DNA from: Saururus chinensis
Lineage: Eukaryota > Streptophyta > Magnoliopsida > Piperales > Saururaceae
DNA length: 64,000 bases
Direction: 5' to 3'
NCBI GenBank assembly: GCA_035235625.1
Contig: CP141146.1
Span: forward strand, 28,390,501-28,454,500
This document shows positions 44,909-56,700 of this stretch, piece after piece. The number at the start of each line of letters is the position of its first letter. Position 1 is the stretch's first letter. The notes beneath the pieces are model-generated. The model searched no databases, had not been told where the DNA came from, and saw only the letters and a list, made by a program, of their open reading frames with translations. Both the position numbers and the translations under genes were made by a program.

Positions 44909-47900
44909 AAAGACAACCAGATGATTCATCTTCTTATTCTGTGGGAATTGAAGAAGAGGAGGAAGAAGAAAGACTGCCAGAAGATTCATCTTCTTATTCT
45001 GTAAGAATTGAAGAAGAGAAAGAAGAAGGAGAGCTAGATGATTCTTCAGTTGTAGGAATAGAAGAAGATGATTCTTCTCTTAATTCTCTAAGAAGAGAAG
45101 AAGACAGTGAAGAATAAGATTCAGAAGAAGTAGATCAAGAGGATGAAATTTCTTTTGTTAAATATAGAAGATAGTGAAGAAGAGCAATGTACAGTTTCAA
45201 TAAATGATAAAGTTCCCCAAATTGGATGGCTTCAAAACACAGGTAATGTTTCTCTTCTTTAGAAGCTATATTTATTTAATGCTCTCAGGTATTGAGTGAT
45301 TTTTTTTCAGTGTGAAATTATTGGGAAAGCTCCAATTTCTTGTTCAATATTGTTTATTGCTTTTGGCATTCGAGATGGTTCTCAGTCGGGAGCTTATACT
45401 GAGCTACTAATTTTAGCTTTCATTTGAGGGATTTTAGTTCTAAGTTGATGTTTGGCTATATTGGAGCTGTTTTTTGTTTGGGTATTAGGTTTGGCTTATT
45501 TGAGCTAGCTGGGTTGACTTTAAGTCGTTAGTGTCTTATTACACTAGATTAAAACTACTGTGTTAAATGTTCTTAGTGTTTGTGTTAATTGTTCATAGTG
45601 TTTCCATGTTATAAGCATATAAAAGGAACATCTAGTTATATCTTATTTACAGAAATACATTGTATTATATGTCTTGCATTTCTTCTAAAGTTTGTTTATT
45701 CTTTTTGCAGATACTACTCCTATTGAATACCAAAATATGGTTGAGATAAATGTTTTGAATGAAGAGAAAAAGAAACTTCAGCAAGAACTGGAAACTAGTA
45801 GAGCAGAAATATTAATTCTTGAGGAAGAAAAGGAACAACTTGCTTTTGAGAAGAAGAAAAGTGAAGAAGTAAGAAAAGAAGTTGAAGTCGAAATTAAAAG
45901 ATTGAAAGAAAAGTTGAAAAAAATTGAAGATGATTTGAAAAGCAATGATCAATATTGCAACATGGCTGAAATTGCTTTTCTAGCGGAGGACAATGAAAAG
46001 TTGTTCACTGAGAAGGGAAAATTGGCTTCTGAGATGGACAAACTGGCTGCTGAGAAACAATTAGCAGAAGAAGCAAAAGAAAAACTTGAAATTGAATTAT
46101 ATCATTTGAGAATGAAGATGAAGAAAATGGAAGAAAGAAAAACAAGGTATGAAATAAAAATTAAAGATGTATTCAATCAAATGGTAATGGAAAAAGAAGA
46201 AAAAGAATTGCTTCAGAGACAATTGGCAATGAAGACGAAAGAAAATAAGAAGTATGAAGAAAAGATAGATATACTACAAGCTTCTATAGATGCCATTGCC
46301 TTCACAAATATTTATGAGGAGCAGCGGCCAGGAAGCAAGAGGCTAACCCCACAAAAAGGCCAACTTCTAGACCTCAACCAGTTGAACCACATACGACACC
46401 AAGCTCAATAGTTGATAGGGTAAAGAATAGGATAGGGAGGTCAAACAAAGAATCAAAAGAAGACATAGTCCATGTTTACCCAAAGATAGCTAAAAGGAGA
46501 AAGATGGATGAAGATCAACAAGTAGGGCAAAATAAGAAGGGATCTAAAGGAAAGGTTTGGAAGTATGTAAAAATGGAAGAAAAAAATGAAAATTGATGAA
46601 ATGAATAAAATTGGAGACACATCGTGAGTAAATCAATAGTGCACTTAAGTTTTAAGATCAATGATTATCAATTTAATTGTGTTACTAATCTTTTTCATTT
46701 AATTGTAGATCAATCATTTGGAGTTGTGACAAAGAAGGAGTAAATGTCACTTTAGGTGACATTGATCAACTTGTAGATGATCAAGAAATTGGCAGTAACG
46801 TAAGTTGAAAATTTATTTATTTTATTTATATTTATAGTAAAAGTTATGACTAATTAAAATTTTAAAAAATAAATGATAGGTCATTGATTCTTTTACTCAA
46901 ATATTAAGGAGAAAAAAGGAAAAGGAAGAATCGACAGACAAATATGTCTTCTATAGCTCATTATGTTTTGTGAGTAGTCATTTGTTTAATTTTATATTTT
47001 TATTTTTTTTGGAAGGTGTTATTGATTTGAATGATCATGTTGTTTAAAATTTTTCTATAAGTTAATAGATATTCATTATACTCTTAAGCAGCATGAACAT
47101 GCTCTTCTACAAATTCACGTCAACAATTGATAATAATTTTATAATTATTTCTATTATTTTTTTAAAAAACATTAACTTACTAACTACTATTTCATCAAAT
47201 TGATACAAGATTTCATTGTAAATAAACAAAAAGAATTGCAAGAGATGTTTTTGTTCAAGCATTATAAAGTCAACCAACTTGCACGGTATCATATGTTTCC
47301 TATACGTTCGAATATACATCAGAAGGATGGTTCATGCATGGGTCATTGGCATTTGCTTGTTTGCCCATGAAGGGCAGTGGAAACATTACAACTCTATGAG
47401 GCCAAAATATGGAATATATGATACCTTCGTAGCAGATGCGTCGACTTTTGTAAGTATTATTTATATTAAAGTTAGACAAGCCTAACATTGCTTATCTACT
47501 TATATTAAAAATAATTATGTTTGTACAAATGGAACACATCAAATCATATGAGCTTGAAGCATTAAAAGGACAATTCTCATCCCAAGAGTTGCAATCATCT
47601 TTTATAGAAGTGGAAAATATTCCACAACAATACCTAAATTCGTAAGTTTTAAATAACTTCTCATTACAATTCCACACATTGTCATAAATGCATAAAATAG
47701 CATGATCATGCTCTTAAAGTATTAATTGTAGGTTAGATTGCATGATTTTTATTTGCCATTACATGGATGAAATTGTCAACAATCATGAAAGATTTATGTA
47801 TAAAATGTACAAGGAAGAAGTAAGGCAGTTCAGAGCTAAAATGATAGATGAATTTGTGTCAGATCCCGGATTGTCTGAAACCCTTGAAACACTACAAGCA

Positions 47901-48341
47901 CGTGAGGATATTACACGTGAAGATATGGAAAGGTCAGTCATTTCAACAAATTATAATAAATGAGCCAAGCTCAGTTTATTTGGTTAAAATCACCATCCTA
48001 ATTTTTGCTACTCATTTTCATGGTCACATAAATATCATACAGCAAAAATAGCAGGAATGGAAGGTTTAGTTATGGTTACTCAAGCTTTAAAGGTAAAATG
48101 TTCTGCTTCTTTATAATTTTTTGATTATTGGCTACTTCATATTTAATTTTTTGATAATGCACATTTCTGCATGAAAATTAATAGATAATATGAGCGATTG
48201 TGTATATTATCAAATTTTTAGTTACTTCCTATCTTGTCGTTTCTTCCAGCACATTTTTGCATGAAAATTAATAGATAAACTGCAATCATATTTTCTTATA
48301 TCTTTCACTATATGTATTAATTTTCATTGTTGATATTGTAG

Positions 48342-48960
48342 GAGAATTAGTGACGTTACAAATGGGAGTAACTCTTCTCTGGATTTTATTAGAAACCTGA
48401 AGTCCCTGAGCACTTTGTGATTTTCTGACACCTCGTTCCTTGGATCTTCATTTCATTTCATATTATCCTTCCTCTTCAGTTATTTCATCTCTTTAACTTA
48501 GAATTTCATTTTGTTGCAAAATTCTGGGAAATAATTGAATATCGGCTTGCATTCCATCTGACATTGGAGAGTATATGTCACTACAGCTTCTGTAAGAAAG
48601 TTTATTCCTTTCTTTTGTGGATTAGATATCATGCTAAATCTTTTCAAATTATTTTCATTTGATTTTAGTTCTTATCATGGATATATGGTGTTCTGTTGAC
48701 AAGGATTTAAGTTTTAACAATTTGACTGGTCAAATTCCAGACTCTATGTTCAATTTGAGCAGTCTCACCTGCTTGTTAGTAGCAACCATGTGTTTCTCCT
48801 TCTGCATTTAAAATGGACAGAATTCTCAATGCTGTAATTTATACTTTTCTTTCCATTGCCCTGGTGAGCAGGTTTCTTGGCAGCAATAGTTTGTCTGGTT
48901 CCTTTCCTTCACTTAAGCATGATCAACTTCTTTGGGACAAAAAAATGTTGAACAGGTTAT
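48342..48960 (+). pseudogene. LRR receptor-like kinase (LRR VIII-2 type) exon fragments
   Basis: Short exon-sized pieces separated by intron-like sequence. 48342-48417 after TTGATATTGTAG reads ISDVTNGSNSSLDFIRNLKS. 48541-48591 reads ISACIPSDIGEYMSLQLL and is followed by GTAAG. 48705-48772 reads DLSFNNLTGQIPDSMFNLSS. 48871-48937 reads FLGSNSLSGSFPSLKHDQLL. This order and the one-repeat-per-exon layout fit LRR receptor kinases of the At1g56120-At1g56140 (VIII-2) group. No malectin or kinase domain can be confirmed. It lies between the Ulp1-like gene and the transposase, so it may be host sequence picked up by the MULE. Confidence 0.75.
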
Positions 48961-50290
48961 TGTCGTGAGATTTATCTGTTCCAAAATAATTTCTGTTTCT
49001 CATTTTGTCACTGTATGTTCTCCTATCTTTCCTGTAACCTCCTCCCACCCCAACTCATCTTGAACTTCATTAAATCTAATGACTTATTATTATGATTATC
49101 ATTAGGATGCCTTCTAGTTTTATAGTAGAATGGCTGAATTTCATCTGGCAGCTTTCATGTCAGTTCTGCATATGAACGAGAGAGCTTTGGTTGGTGGAGA
49201 AAAGCTGATTATCTAAAAGTGCATTTTGCTGAAAGCTGGAATGAGTTGCATCATCTTCTAAATGGAGGTCATTAGTTTCTTTTTATGTTTATAATTTCTA
49301 GAGTCTGTTGGCTATCTTTATATGGAGTGATCCTGGATTTTAAGTGAGTCTAATTTAAGAATTCAGCCTCAGACCCACAACTACAGTGTCTTTAAAGAAA
49401 GAATATGTTGTTTGATTGCTTGTTCAATTGCAAAGTCACCCAAAATACACATCTTGGTGGATATATAGACAGGAAAGATTGAATGTTAATTAAGTTAATT
49501 GAAGCTGTGAACTCCTACTGAATGTCTGGGATATTCAAAGTTGCTAGTCCGACATACCTTAATGACATTGTACAAGGGGGGTGGATACAAGTTTTCAATT
49601 CAGCTTTTATGTCTTCCAATTGTTCTAATTCTCCATGACAACTTGCCAAAGGTAGTTGATCGTTTCCTGTACAAATGCTGATGTGCTCTTTATTTGTCAA
49701 TTTTTTATGTAGTATTCACAACCGCTTCTTCTCAACTTGGCTCTATACTTCTTTTTTTCTTTTGAGAGAGAGAGAGAGACTGTGAAATTGTTGTATTAAT
49801 AAAAGAAGGAAGAAAGAAAGGCTATAACCATTGAGGGTGGGTGAAAAATAGTTTAACGGATTATGCATCCTTAGTTTAGACCATTAAGAAGGTTCATGAG
49901 AGAGCAGTCAAAAATAAAAAGAGATGTTGCTAGAACTTCTTTCTTTGCCATGAAATCTGCAATTTTTGCTCTCTCTAAGCATTGGATAAAGAGATGGAAA
50001 AGGGTAAAAATCAAGGAGCTGCAACTACTACTAATCTCCATGTGATAATTTTTAGCTTCAGCCTTATAATTTTGTTGTTAATTTTCTCGGTGATCTCTGG
50101 TATTGTGTACCTGATTTTTACTTTTGATCTTTGTGGCATTTTGCTTCTTCAGGGGCTATTATAGGTGCAGCACCTCAAAAGGTTGTTCAGCTAAAAAGCA
50201 AGTAGAAAGATGCCCAACTGATGCTTAAGTGCTCATAGTCACCTACACCTCCAACCACAATCATCCGACCCTGCTCTATCTCTCGGCGAG
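48961..50290. other. Non-coding stretch after the LRR exons
   Basis: Mostly T-rich intron-like sequence. A piece at 49150-49270 reads SAYERESFGWWRKADYLKVH and may be a further exon of the captured gene, but I could not assign it. 49982-50161 opens a 60-codon frame with one hydrophobic stretch (LIILLLIFSVISGIVYLIF) that resembles a single membrane segment; support is weak. Confidence 0.3.
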
Positions 50291-50302
50291 AAAGACTAAA
50301 TC

Positions 50303-50692
50303 ATGCCACTCCCCGAAGTCCAACCGAATCTGCAAGAGCTCCCAATTTCACCCACCCCACCAATGCACGTCCCCAAGGAAGAATTTGGCTTTGCTGATAC
50401 ACAATACCCCACTACTGATGTACAAGAAATGATACTCCTAAATACGAGTGATCACCTTTTAATGGAAACATCAAAGAAGACTCAAGATCATTTGAGCCAC
50501 TCATTTGACGCATCACCTCTCTCTTTCCAGGATCTCAAGAATTACTCCTCGCCCAAATCAGAAGAAAATTATTTCTTTGATGAGCTAGAAGAGCTGCCCA
50601 TCTCATCATCTTTTACTGGCTTGATGAGAAACATCCTGTTTGAAGAGAGGGTTTCACACTCTTCTTTACATGTCCCACCCATGTGTCCATAG
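50303..50692 (+). CDS. Unrecognised open frame, 129 codons
   Basis: Starts MPLPEVQPNLQELPISPTPP and ends LHVPPMCP. Acidic, Ser/Pro-rich and without a recognisable domain; it looks like a disordered segment of a larger protein (repeated ELPIS near residues 12 and 96). More codon-like than the flanks. It could be an exon of a captured gene. There is no evidence for expression or function. Confidence 0.3.
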   Translation: MPLPEVQPNLQELPISPTPPMHVPKEEFGFADTQYPTTDVQEMILLNTSDHLLMETSKKTQDHLSHSFDASPLSFQDLKNYSSPKSEENYFFDELEELPISSSFTGLMRNILFEERVSHSSLHVPPMCP

Positions 50693-51419
50693 TGCTCTTA
50701 CCTGTATACATCCTTTTAAAGGACCTCTAATTATACATGATATAGAAACTGTGAAGATGCTATTTAGATGTAAGATGACCAGTTGCAAAATCTTATAAAT
50801 ATATTAAGTTGTCCAATGACAAAGGGTTATAGAAAAACCCATAAAAGATGGTAAGCGGGGGATGCAAAGTTGGAAGGCTTTTGGGTGCCGGTTGTCTCTA
50901 TTGAAAGGCAGATACCAAGTTCCGTGAAGTGGGAGAACTGTCTTGGTGTGTGGAATTTTGTCTATATCCCAAATATGGAGTTTACTTGGATTAATACAAC
51001 TAATTTTGGCCGATACTTAAGTTGTGTTTGATAAATTGGACGTACGGGAACTGATTCAGAATAATTAATAGGACCTGAAATGCTTCAAAATGGAGCTTAA
51101 TGAACATTACAAACTTTTTTTACATTTAAAATTTAGAATAATTAACAGGACCTGAAATGCATCAAAATGGAGCTGAATGGACATTACAAACTTTTTTTAC
51201 ATTTAAACGTCTGACTGCATAGGCAATTCATATGCTGCTCAGACCTATTGAACATGAAAAATATTATCCAGACCGCTGGCCATGGACATAGGGAGGAAAA
51301 AATCCTACGAACTGTTTGATCTATTCCCAAATTTCTCTTCCACCTATAATGTGAGGCATAAAAGGTTAAATGTAGGTATGAAAGGTGTAAAAATGGTAAG
51401 GCATTAACCACATTAAAAT

Positions 51420-51830
51420 TTATAAAATTTAAAATATTTAATAATGTATTTTCATGGGACAACATGATAGTGCTGTGGCCGAAAAAAGATAAAAAAAATC
51501 ATACAAGCAAGAAATTTGAAAACTATAATTGAATTATATTGTCTAAATTACCATAAAAATGTAAGAACCACATTAAATTTTATAGAATTTTAAACATTTA
51601 ATAATGTATTTTCTTAGAACAGCATGATAGTGCTATTGAGGAAAAGGCAAAAAAAATTCTTTAAAGAGCAAATTTTGAAAACTCTGATTTAATTCTATTG
51701 TCTAAATTATGATAAAGGTGTAAGGCATGAACCACATTAAATGTTATAGAATTTTTAATATTTAATAGCATATTTTCATTGGATAGCATGATAGTGCTAT
51801 GGCTGAAAAATGAATTTTAAACAACACTTT
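51420..51830. repeat. About 150-165-bp tandem repeat, three copies, with AGCATGATAGTGCT
   Basis: Each unit: AACCACATTAAATTTTATAG, AATTT..AATATTTAATAATGTATTT, TTCAT/TTAG-GACAGCATGATAGTGCTATGG, then AAAATTTTGAAAACT and GATTTAATTCTATTGTCTAA. The palindrome-like word sits at about 51460, 51618 and 51785. It resembles the words of the 40.1-40.7 kb array and lies about 0.2 kb beyond the 3' end of the transposase. Confidence 0.85.
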
Positions 51831-52006
51831 TAAAATTCCAAATTTCTGCACCTGATATAGTAAATTATAAAAATAAATTTTCAAAGAATTCATTATTAAT
51901 CAAAAGAAATAATATAAAAGCTATGTATGTATTGATAATCAGTAATTAGTTTGAACTAAAAGAAAATGAAAATAAAAAGAATACCAGGTAAATGTCAACA
52001 TAAAAT

Positions 52007-54427
52007 TCAATTAAAAATTGAATCAATGTATTTAAATTGGTTCTTTACAACTTTCTTGTTATGACGACCAATGTTTCCACATCTTCCACAAGTCATCTTC
52101 CTTAGTATATGCTCTCCACGAGAACGTATTCGCTTTTTCTTTGGCCTCCCAGGTGGTCTCTTAAACAGTGGAGGTAATAGAGAAACGTCATTAGTAGTTT
52201 GCACCTCACTTTCAATGGTAGGAACAGGGTTGATCGTCATCATGTAAGACTTTTGAAACCACTCTTTTGTAAAATATTTTTCAAAATAAGAATGAATATC
52301 CTTACCGCTCTTCATCAATGTTGCTAAAGCATGTACACAAAGGAAACCATTTATCTGCCACTGATGACAAGAGCAAGAATGGTTGTTAATAAAAACTATA
52401 GAAGGATAAGGAGACATTACTTCATAACCATCCTCACTACAACATGATACTCGCCAAACTGAGCCATACTTTACATTTTCATTCAACCTTTTCTCAATTT
52501 CTAGATAGAGAAAACCAGTCCATCTCCTTGCTTCCATCCTATGATCATGCATCATGTTCATCATTTCCCCTCTTATTTCATCAATCATTTGAGTAATAGG
52601 AAGGTGTCTTTCTTTTTCAATTCATCCATTAAAACTCTCTGCAACATTTGAAAACATATCACCATATCGTTTACCTTTAAAATAAGCATTTGTCCAATTG
52701 TCGATTGGCAAATCATCTAAGAAATCTTTGACTTGTTGTCCACCCTCTTTTTTCAAATCATCCAACAACCTATTGAAGCGTGATGGTTTTGCAGTAGAAG
52801 CACAATCTTTGAATAATTTTACCATCTTCTCACGGAATTTCTTTAGTCGTCCTTTCAGCTTGTCTTTCAAATTGTTCTTCAGATGATGCAAATAGAATGA
52901 ATGGTAAAAATAAGGGAAAACCTTGGGTAAGGCAAAAATAAAGCCATTGTTACAATCTGATATAATTGTAAACTCACTTGCAGGATCCAAAATTAACTTT
53001 AATTGAAACAAAAACTATTCCCAATTATCCTCATTCTCAGCATCAACAACAACAAAAGCAAGAGGAAATATACCTGAAATAAAAAGAAACTAAGACTATT
53101 AAAAAAACAATAATGCAACAAAAGCAAGAACAAGTCCTTTCCAATGCACAACAAATCTACTATCATAAAACATCACTTAGCAAGTTTAATTTTACATAAA
53201 CAAGGCATGCTACAATTCCAACAAACTACAAAACTAATAAAAACATAATTAAAAATCAAACTAACGTATAGTATAGCTGAAAAAATTGCATTTATTTTAC
53301 CTTGGTTCCCATTTTTTCCAGTAGCTGCCAACATCATTCCTTTATAATGACTTTTCAAATGAGTTCCATCTAAATACAAAATAGGACGACAATATTGAAA
53401 CCCACATATACATGCGTAGAATGAAATGAAAACCCTTTTAAAATGATTACTTTCATTGTCAACCTCCAATGACATGTGACTACCAGGATTACTCTTCATT
53501 GCTAACTCGACATATAGAGAAAGTTTTTCATAAGACTTAGAACTATCTCCAAATAACTCACTTTGAGCTTTCTGAATACTCCTAAATGCAAGTTGATAAG
53601 AAATATCAATTCTATAATTTGTGTCAAAATGCTTCACCACATCAATCAGACGACTAAGAGGGTTACTTTTAACTTGATCAAATAATTCCTTAGACACAAC
53701 GTCAGCAGACATTCTTGAATTCTTCTTCTTATGCATAATCATACCACAAGCGTGAACATTGTTTAAAATACATATGTAGAAAAAGTCATTGACAAAATCT
53801 TTTGTAGCATGAACATACCACTGACAACCATTGATGTCCTTATATTTGCATTCAGCTGTAACCCTATTAGGCCCATTATAGACATACTTAAATTCAAAAC
53901 CAACTTCAATAGCGTAATGACATAGAGAATGCCTAAATTCTTGAACACCTCTTTCAAACTTTTGTCCAACATATTTAATTTCTTCACACCACTTCTCAGT
54001 CAAAACTGATTTACCTTTACTTGAGGAAGTAATAGAAATCATATTAGGTTCTTCATCAATAATCGACTAAAAAAACATTGTATCATTACTACTTTACATA
54101 CTAGTAAATAACAAATTAACACTCTGCACACTGCTCTCACCATGCCGAAGAAGAATCTTTGAAGTATCAATAATAGGCACATAAACTTTTTTTTTGCCTA
54201 ATTTAGAAGCAAGGAAGAAGCAATTTTGCAAATCATCATCATTCTCAAGCATATAATCCAAATGATCAGGAAAAGAGAAAGATAAAGTAAGAGAATCAAC
54301 ATTTAATTGTTTCCATCTATTGCAAATCAATTGAATGAAGTCCTTATAGGTGGAAGAATGTGGAAGTCGTATGACAACATTACGCTTGTCGTAATTGCAA
54401 CAGAAAAGAAGGAAATAATCCATTGTC
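52007..54427 (-). pseudogene. MuDR-type MULE transposase (mudrA-like), two Trp-to-stop changes
   Basis: Read on the minus strand. 54423-54094: PB1-like N-terminus (MDYFLLFCCNYDKRNVVIRL). 54065-53299: MuDR DNA-binding region (ECKYKDINGCQWYVHATKD, NNVHACGMIMHKKKN) leading into the catalytic domain (PILYLDGTHLKSHYKG, first Asp), then a GT-AG intron to 53073. 53073-52590: AFVVVDAENEDNWE followed by TAG, EFTIISDCNNGF (second Asp), FSNVAESFNG (Glu) followed by TGA. 52588-52007: SWIM finger (SCSCHQWQINGFLCVHALA), AT-hook-like KRPPGRPKKKR and a CGRCGNIGRHNKK knuckle, ending in a stop at 52007. Both internal stops replace a Trp codon expected by the family. Apart from them the gene is almost complete. 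Confidence 0.9.
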
Positions 54428-56370
54428 CTATAAAAAAAGAGAATACAATTTAAAAACTCACAATTACAATGAAACTTTACTTTCTAGATAAAAATCTCTA
54501 GGTCCAAACTCCTAATTTAGTACCAAAAAAGTTAAGATCAAGGACATTAATATGTTTCAACATTTCTAGAAAACAACAGGCTTTAGGATAACAACTCATC
54601 TAACATTTATTACAAGAGTGGCATGATCCATCATACATCATTACAATTAAGAAAAAAGAAACTAACAACATTTCAAAAATAATTAACAGCTTGACTGAAT
54701 TGTGAAGTAAGCTTATATGATAAACTAACACTCTTTGAGCCAGGTAGCAAAAATGGCTACAGAAAAAATTGAATTTAGAAGAACTGAGCTTTTATCATTT
54801 GGTTACTTTGTGATGTTTATGTTTTGATCTCATGCTCTGTAGTTCTTTTATCATTATTCACTGATGTAACTTTTTTAATGCAGCATATGTTACCATGCTT
54901 AATGACAAGTTATCTGATGAACAAATGACTCAAAAATCATCCTTGCAATCTTTTAAATTGAAATCATTTGTCAGTCTTAATTAAAACCAGTACGAGTACT
55001 ATAAATATGTTTGATTTTAATGGGATTTAACTTGTAGAATCTTTCAAATATTGTCTCTGTACTTTTTTACCATATATTTTGGTGAGAAAAAATTTGGCCA
55101 TGTATGAGAAACTGAAATTGGTAGTGGCATAGTAGTACCACATATCACATACAAAATTACAAAGCTCAAAAGCCAAGGACCTCAAGTTGCAAGTCATATA
55201 TTCATCAGGTCTCATGTCCTGATGATCATCCATACAATCCTACAATTTTTGTATGTTGCCAAATAAACTCATTGCAGAACAGCTAGGAGAGGCTAACCTC
55301 CACTTCTTAATCAATATTCTCTTACTGCTTAGGAGGTGATTAGCCGGGTAAGAAAAGAGACAATTCCAACAAATATGGATGAAAACCCTTTCATCATACA
55401 TTTGAAATAAGGAAAGCTTTCTCATTAGAACTATCAGAATTGCAAAAATAATTTGAAAATCAGACTGAATAAAATGGTTGCTGCTGCCTAAAATTCATAT
55501 GCGTACCTGAGAAAGTTCTTCCTATTGAAGCAATAAAATCTACGCATTCCAATGAACTCAAACACAAGCAGCTAAACAGGATATGAAAAAAACAAAAGAT
55601 ATTCATTCATGTCCATCAGAGAATCATTTAATTGAAAGTGACTTATCGGAACTTGAATTAAACCAACCAACAAATCTCCAATAATTCTCAACATTTAGTT
55701 GTTATCAGTTGTCCACGAGTGTCCTCTGATAGACAATTCTCATCATTTTGAAAAGGAAGTGACGACATCAAAATAAGGATTGTCAGTGATGCTAAAACAA
55801 AAACATTTGCCTTCAATAATAGAAACTCATTCCCACCTATTGCTTTGTCATTGTTACAACAAAAACGTACATTTTTATATTTCTTAAGATGCAAAACACA
55901 AGGTGAGAATTTTGAGCACTTTCGTATGCAAACATAAATGTTTTGATAGAAAGAACATATACAATTATATGAAATGTTAATCTAAGTAAACATTTTTTCA
56001 TAAATCAAAGTAAACAACCTTTTTTTTTATAGAATCACAAGAGGAATCCTGAATTCATACTCAGGGGAGAGACTATTTAGAAAAAAGAACACGAAATTGC
56101 AAGGCCCTTTCCACCATGACAATACTCATTTTTGCAAAATAAAAACTATCCCATTTGCAGGCCCAGAATAGATGACCTTAGCATACAAATTAAACATGTA
56201 AAACATCAGAACTGCCAATTTGTATCCAGAAAAAAATAACCCAGATTTCAGTATCCAGAAAAACGACACGGAGAAACTATTTACAACATTTTCACATAAA
56301 AATCTAAAAAGTATAACACGGATGTCCGCACAAAGAACTCAAAAATTTACAGACACCAATTGTTACTCAC
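54428..56370 (-). other. Probable 5'UTR intron of the transposase gene
   Basis: On the minus strand a donor GTGAGTAAC starts at 56370 and an acceptor TTTTTTTATAG ends at 54428, four bases before the ATG (GACAATGG). In between no supported gene is seen. Short frames (for example 55027-55233) have no recognisable content. At 54620 a partial palindrome word (TGGCATGATCC) occurs. Confidence 0.45.
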
Positions 56371-56600
56371 CGATAAGCTTTGAGCAGAACTTCACAGAAG
56401 ATGCGAAAATTCGTCTATGAGAGAACAAAAAGGCCCAAAGTTTGGGAACAGTGCCTTGTGATAGAGCGCAAGAAATTAATGCCAGAGTAGATCTCTCCTG
56501 TCGTCCTCCTCCGCCTGAGTGCTTCCTCTCTTAGGCCACCCAAAAGGCCGAAGAGGAACGGTGCTTCCCTATTTCGACGGGAGGAGCACTGTTTCCTTTC
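56371..56600 (-). promoter_or_regulatory. Probable first (5'UTR) exon of the transposase transcript
   Basis: GC-richer block upstream of the donor at 56370: the minus strand reads CGTTCCTCTTCGGCC, then AGGCGGAGGAGGACGACAGG, then GAAGTTCTGCTCAAAGCTTA. Base composition changes to AT-rich at about 56640, which may be close to the outer end of the element. Inference from splice-site pattern only. Confidence 0.4.
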
Positions 56601-56700
56601 CCCAAGGGAAACATATAACACAAAGGAAGAAAGTAAAAGGAGAAGGGTAATTTAGGTATTAAGGAAAATAAACTTATGTAAAATTTTCTCTAAATATTTG

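Larger units (their letters stand above)
40829..47942 (+). pseudogene. Ulp1-like (C48 cysteine protease) gene of MULE type, multi-exon, interrupted
   Basis: Exon 1 (40829-41316, one shift near 40955) has RRTPFWGIIRAFLHRKI and VEFTENDVCIIFGIPMGRRK, like the N-terminal domain of plant transposon-borne Ulp1-like proteins. A retroelement (41317-44293) splits it; coding resumes at 44299 (IRVIEDIEDMANYKWPTIIA). Exons follow at about 44519-44683, 44773-45116 (a Glu run coded by GAA repeats), 45711-46411 (long coiled coil, then a frameshift and an NLS-like AKRRKMDEDQ), 46708-46796, 46880-46969, 47208-47455, 47527-47641 and 47733-47937. The protease signatures are GSCMGHWHLLVC (catalytic His) and LDCMIFICHYMDEI (catalytic Cys). 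GTAAG donors and AG acceptors bound most exons. A 1-base shift near 47370 lies just after the His. SUMO-type deconjugation is the family role; this copy is broken. Confidence 0.8.
39450..56700. mobile_element. Probable composite MULE carrying a Ulp1-like gene, LRR exons and transposase
   Basis: A plus-strand Ulp1-like gene (40829-47940) and a minus-strand MuDR-type transposase (52007-54423, 5'UTR exon near 56371-56600) point towards each other. In plants, MULEs of the Kaonashi type are known to carry Ulp1-like genes, so one element is a reasonable reading. A shared palindromic word (AGCATGATCATGCT and variants) occurs at 40.1-40.7, 47.1, 47.7 and 51.4-51.8 kb. I could not find terminal inverted repeats or a 9-bp target duplication, so the outer limits are guesses from where these features stop. 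Confidence 0.5.

Noticed and set aside
44780..45004. Poly-Lys reading of the GAA tract
   Set aside because: The Glu frame connects to acidic repeats on both sides and to the exon structure; the Lys frame does not.
49982..50164. Transmembrane protein frame of 60 codons
   Set aside because: One hydrophobic stretch in T-rich intron-like DNA is expected by chance; kept only as a remark.
39450..56700. Terminal inverted repeats for the MULE
   Set aside because: I compared about 39.42-39.55 kb with the reverse complement of 56.60-56.75 kb and found only weak similarity (AATACCTA..ACCC). Not enough to call TIRs.
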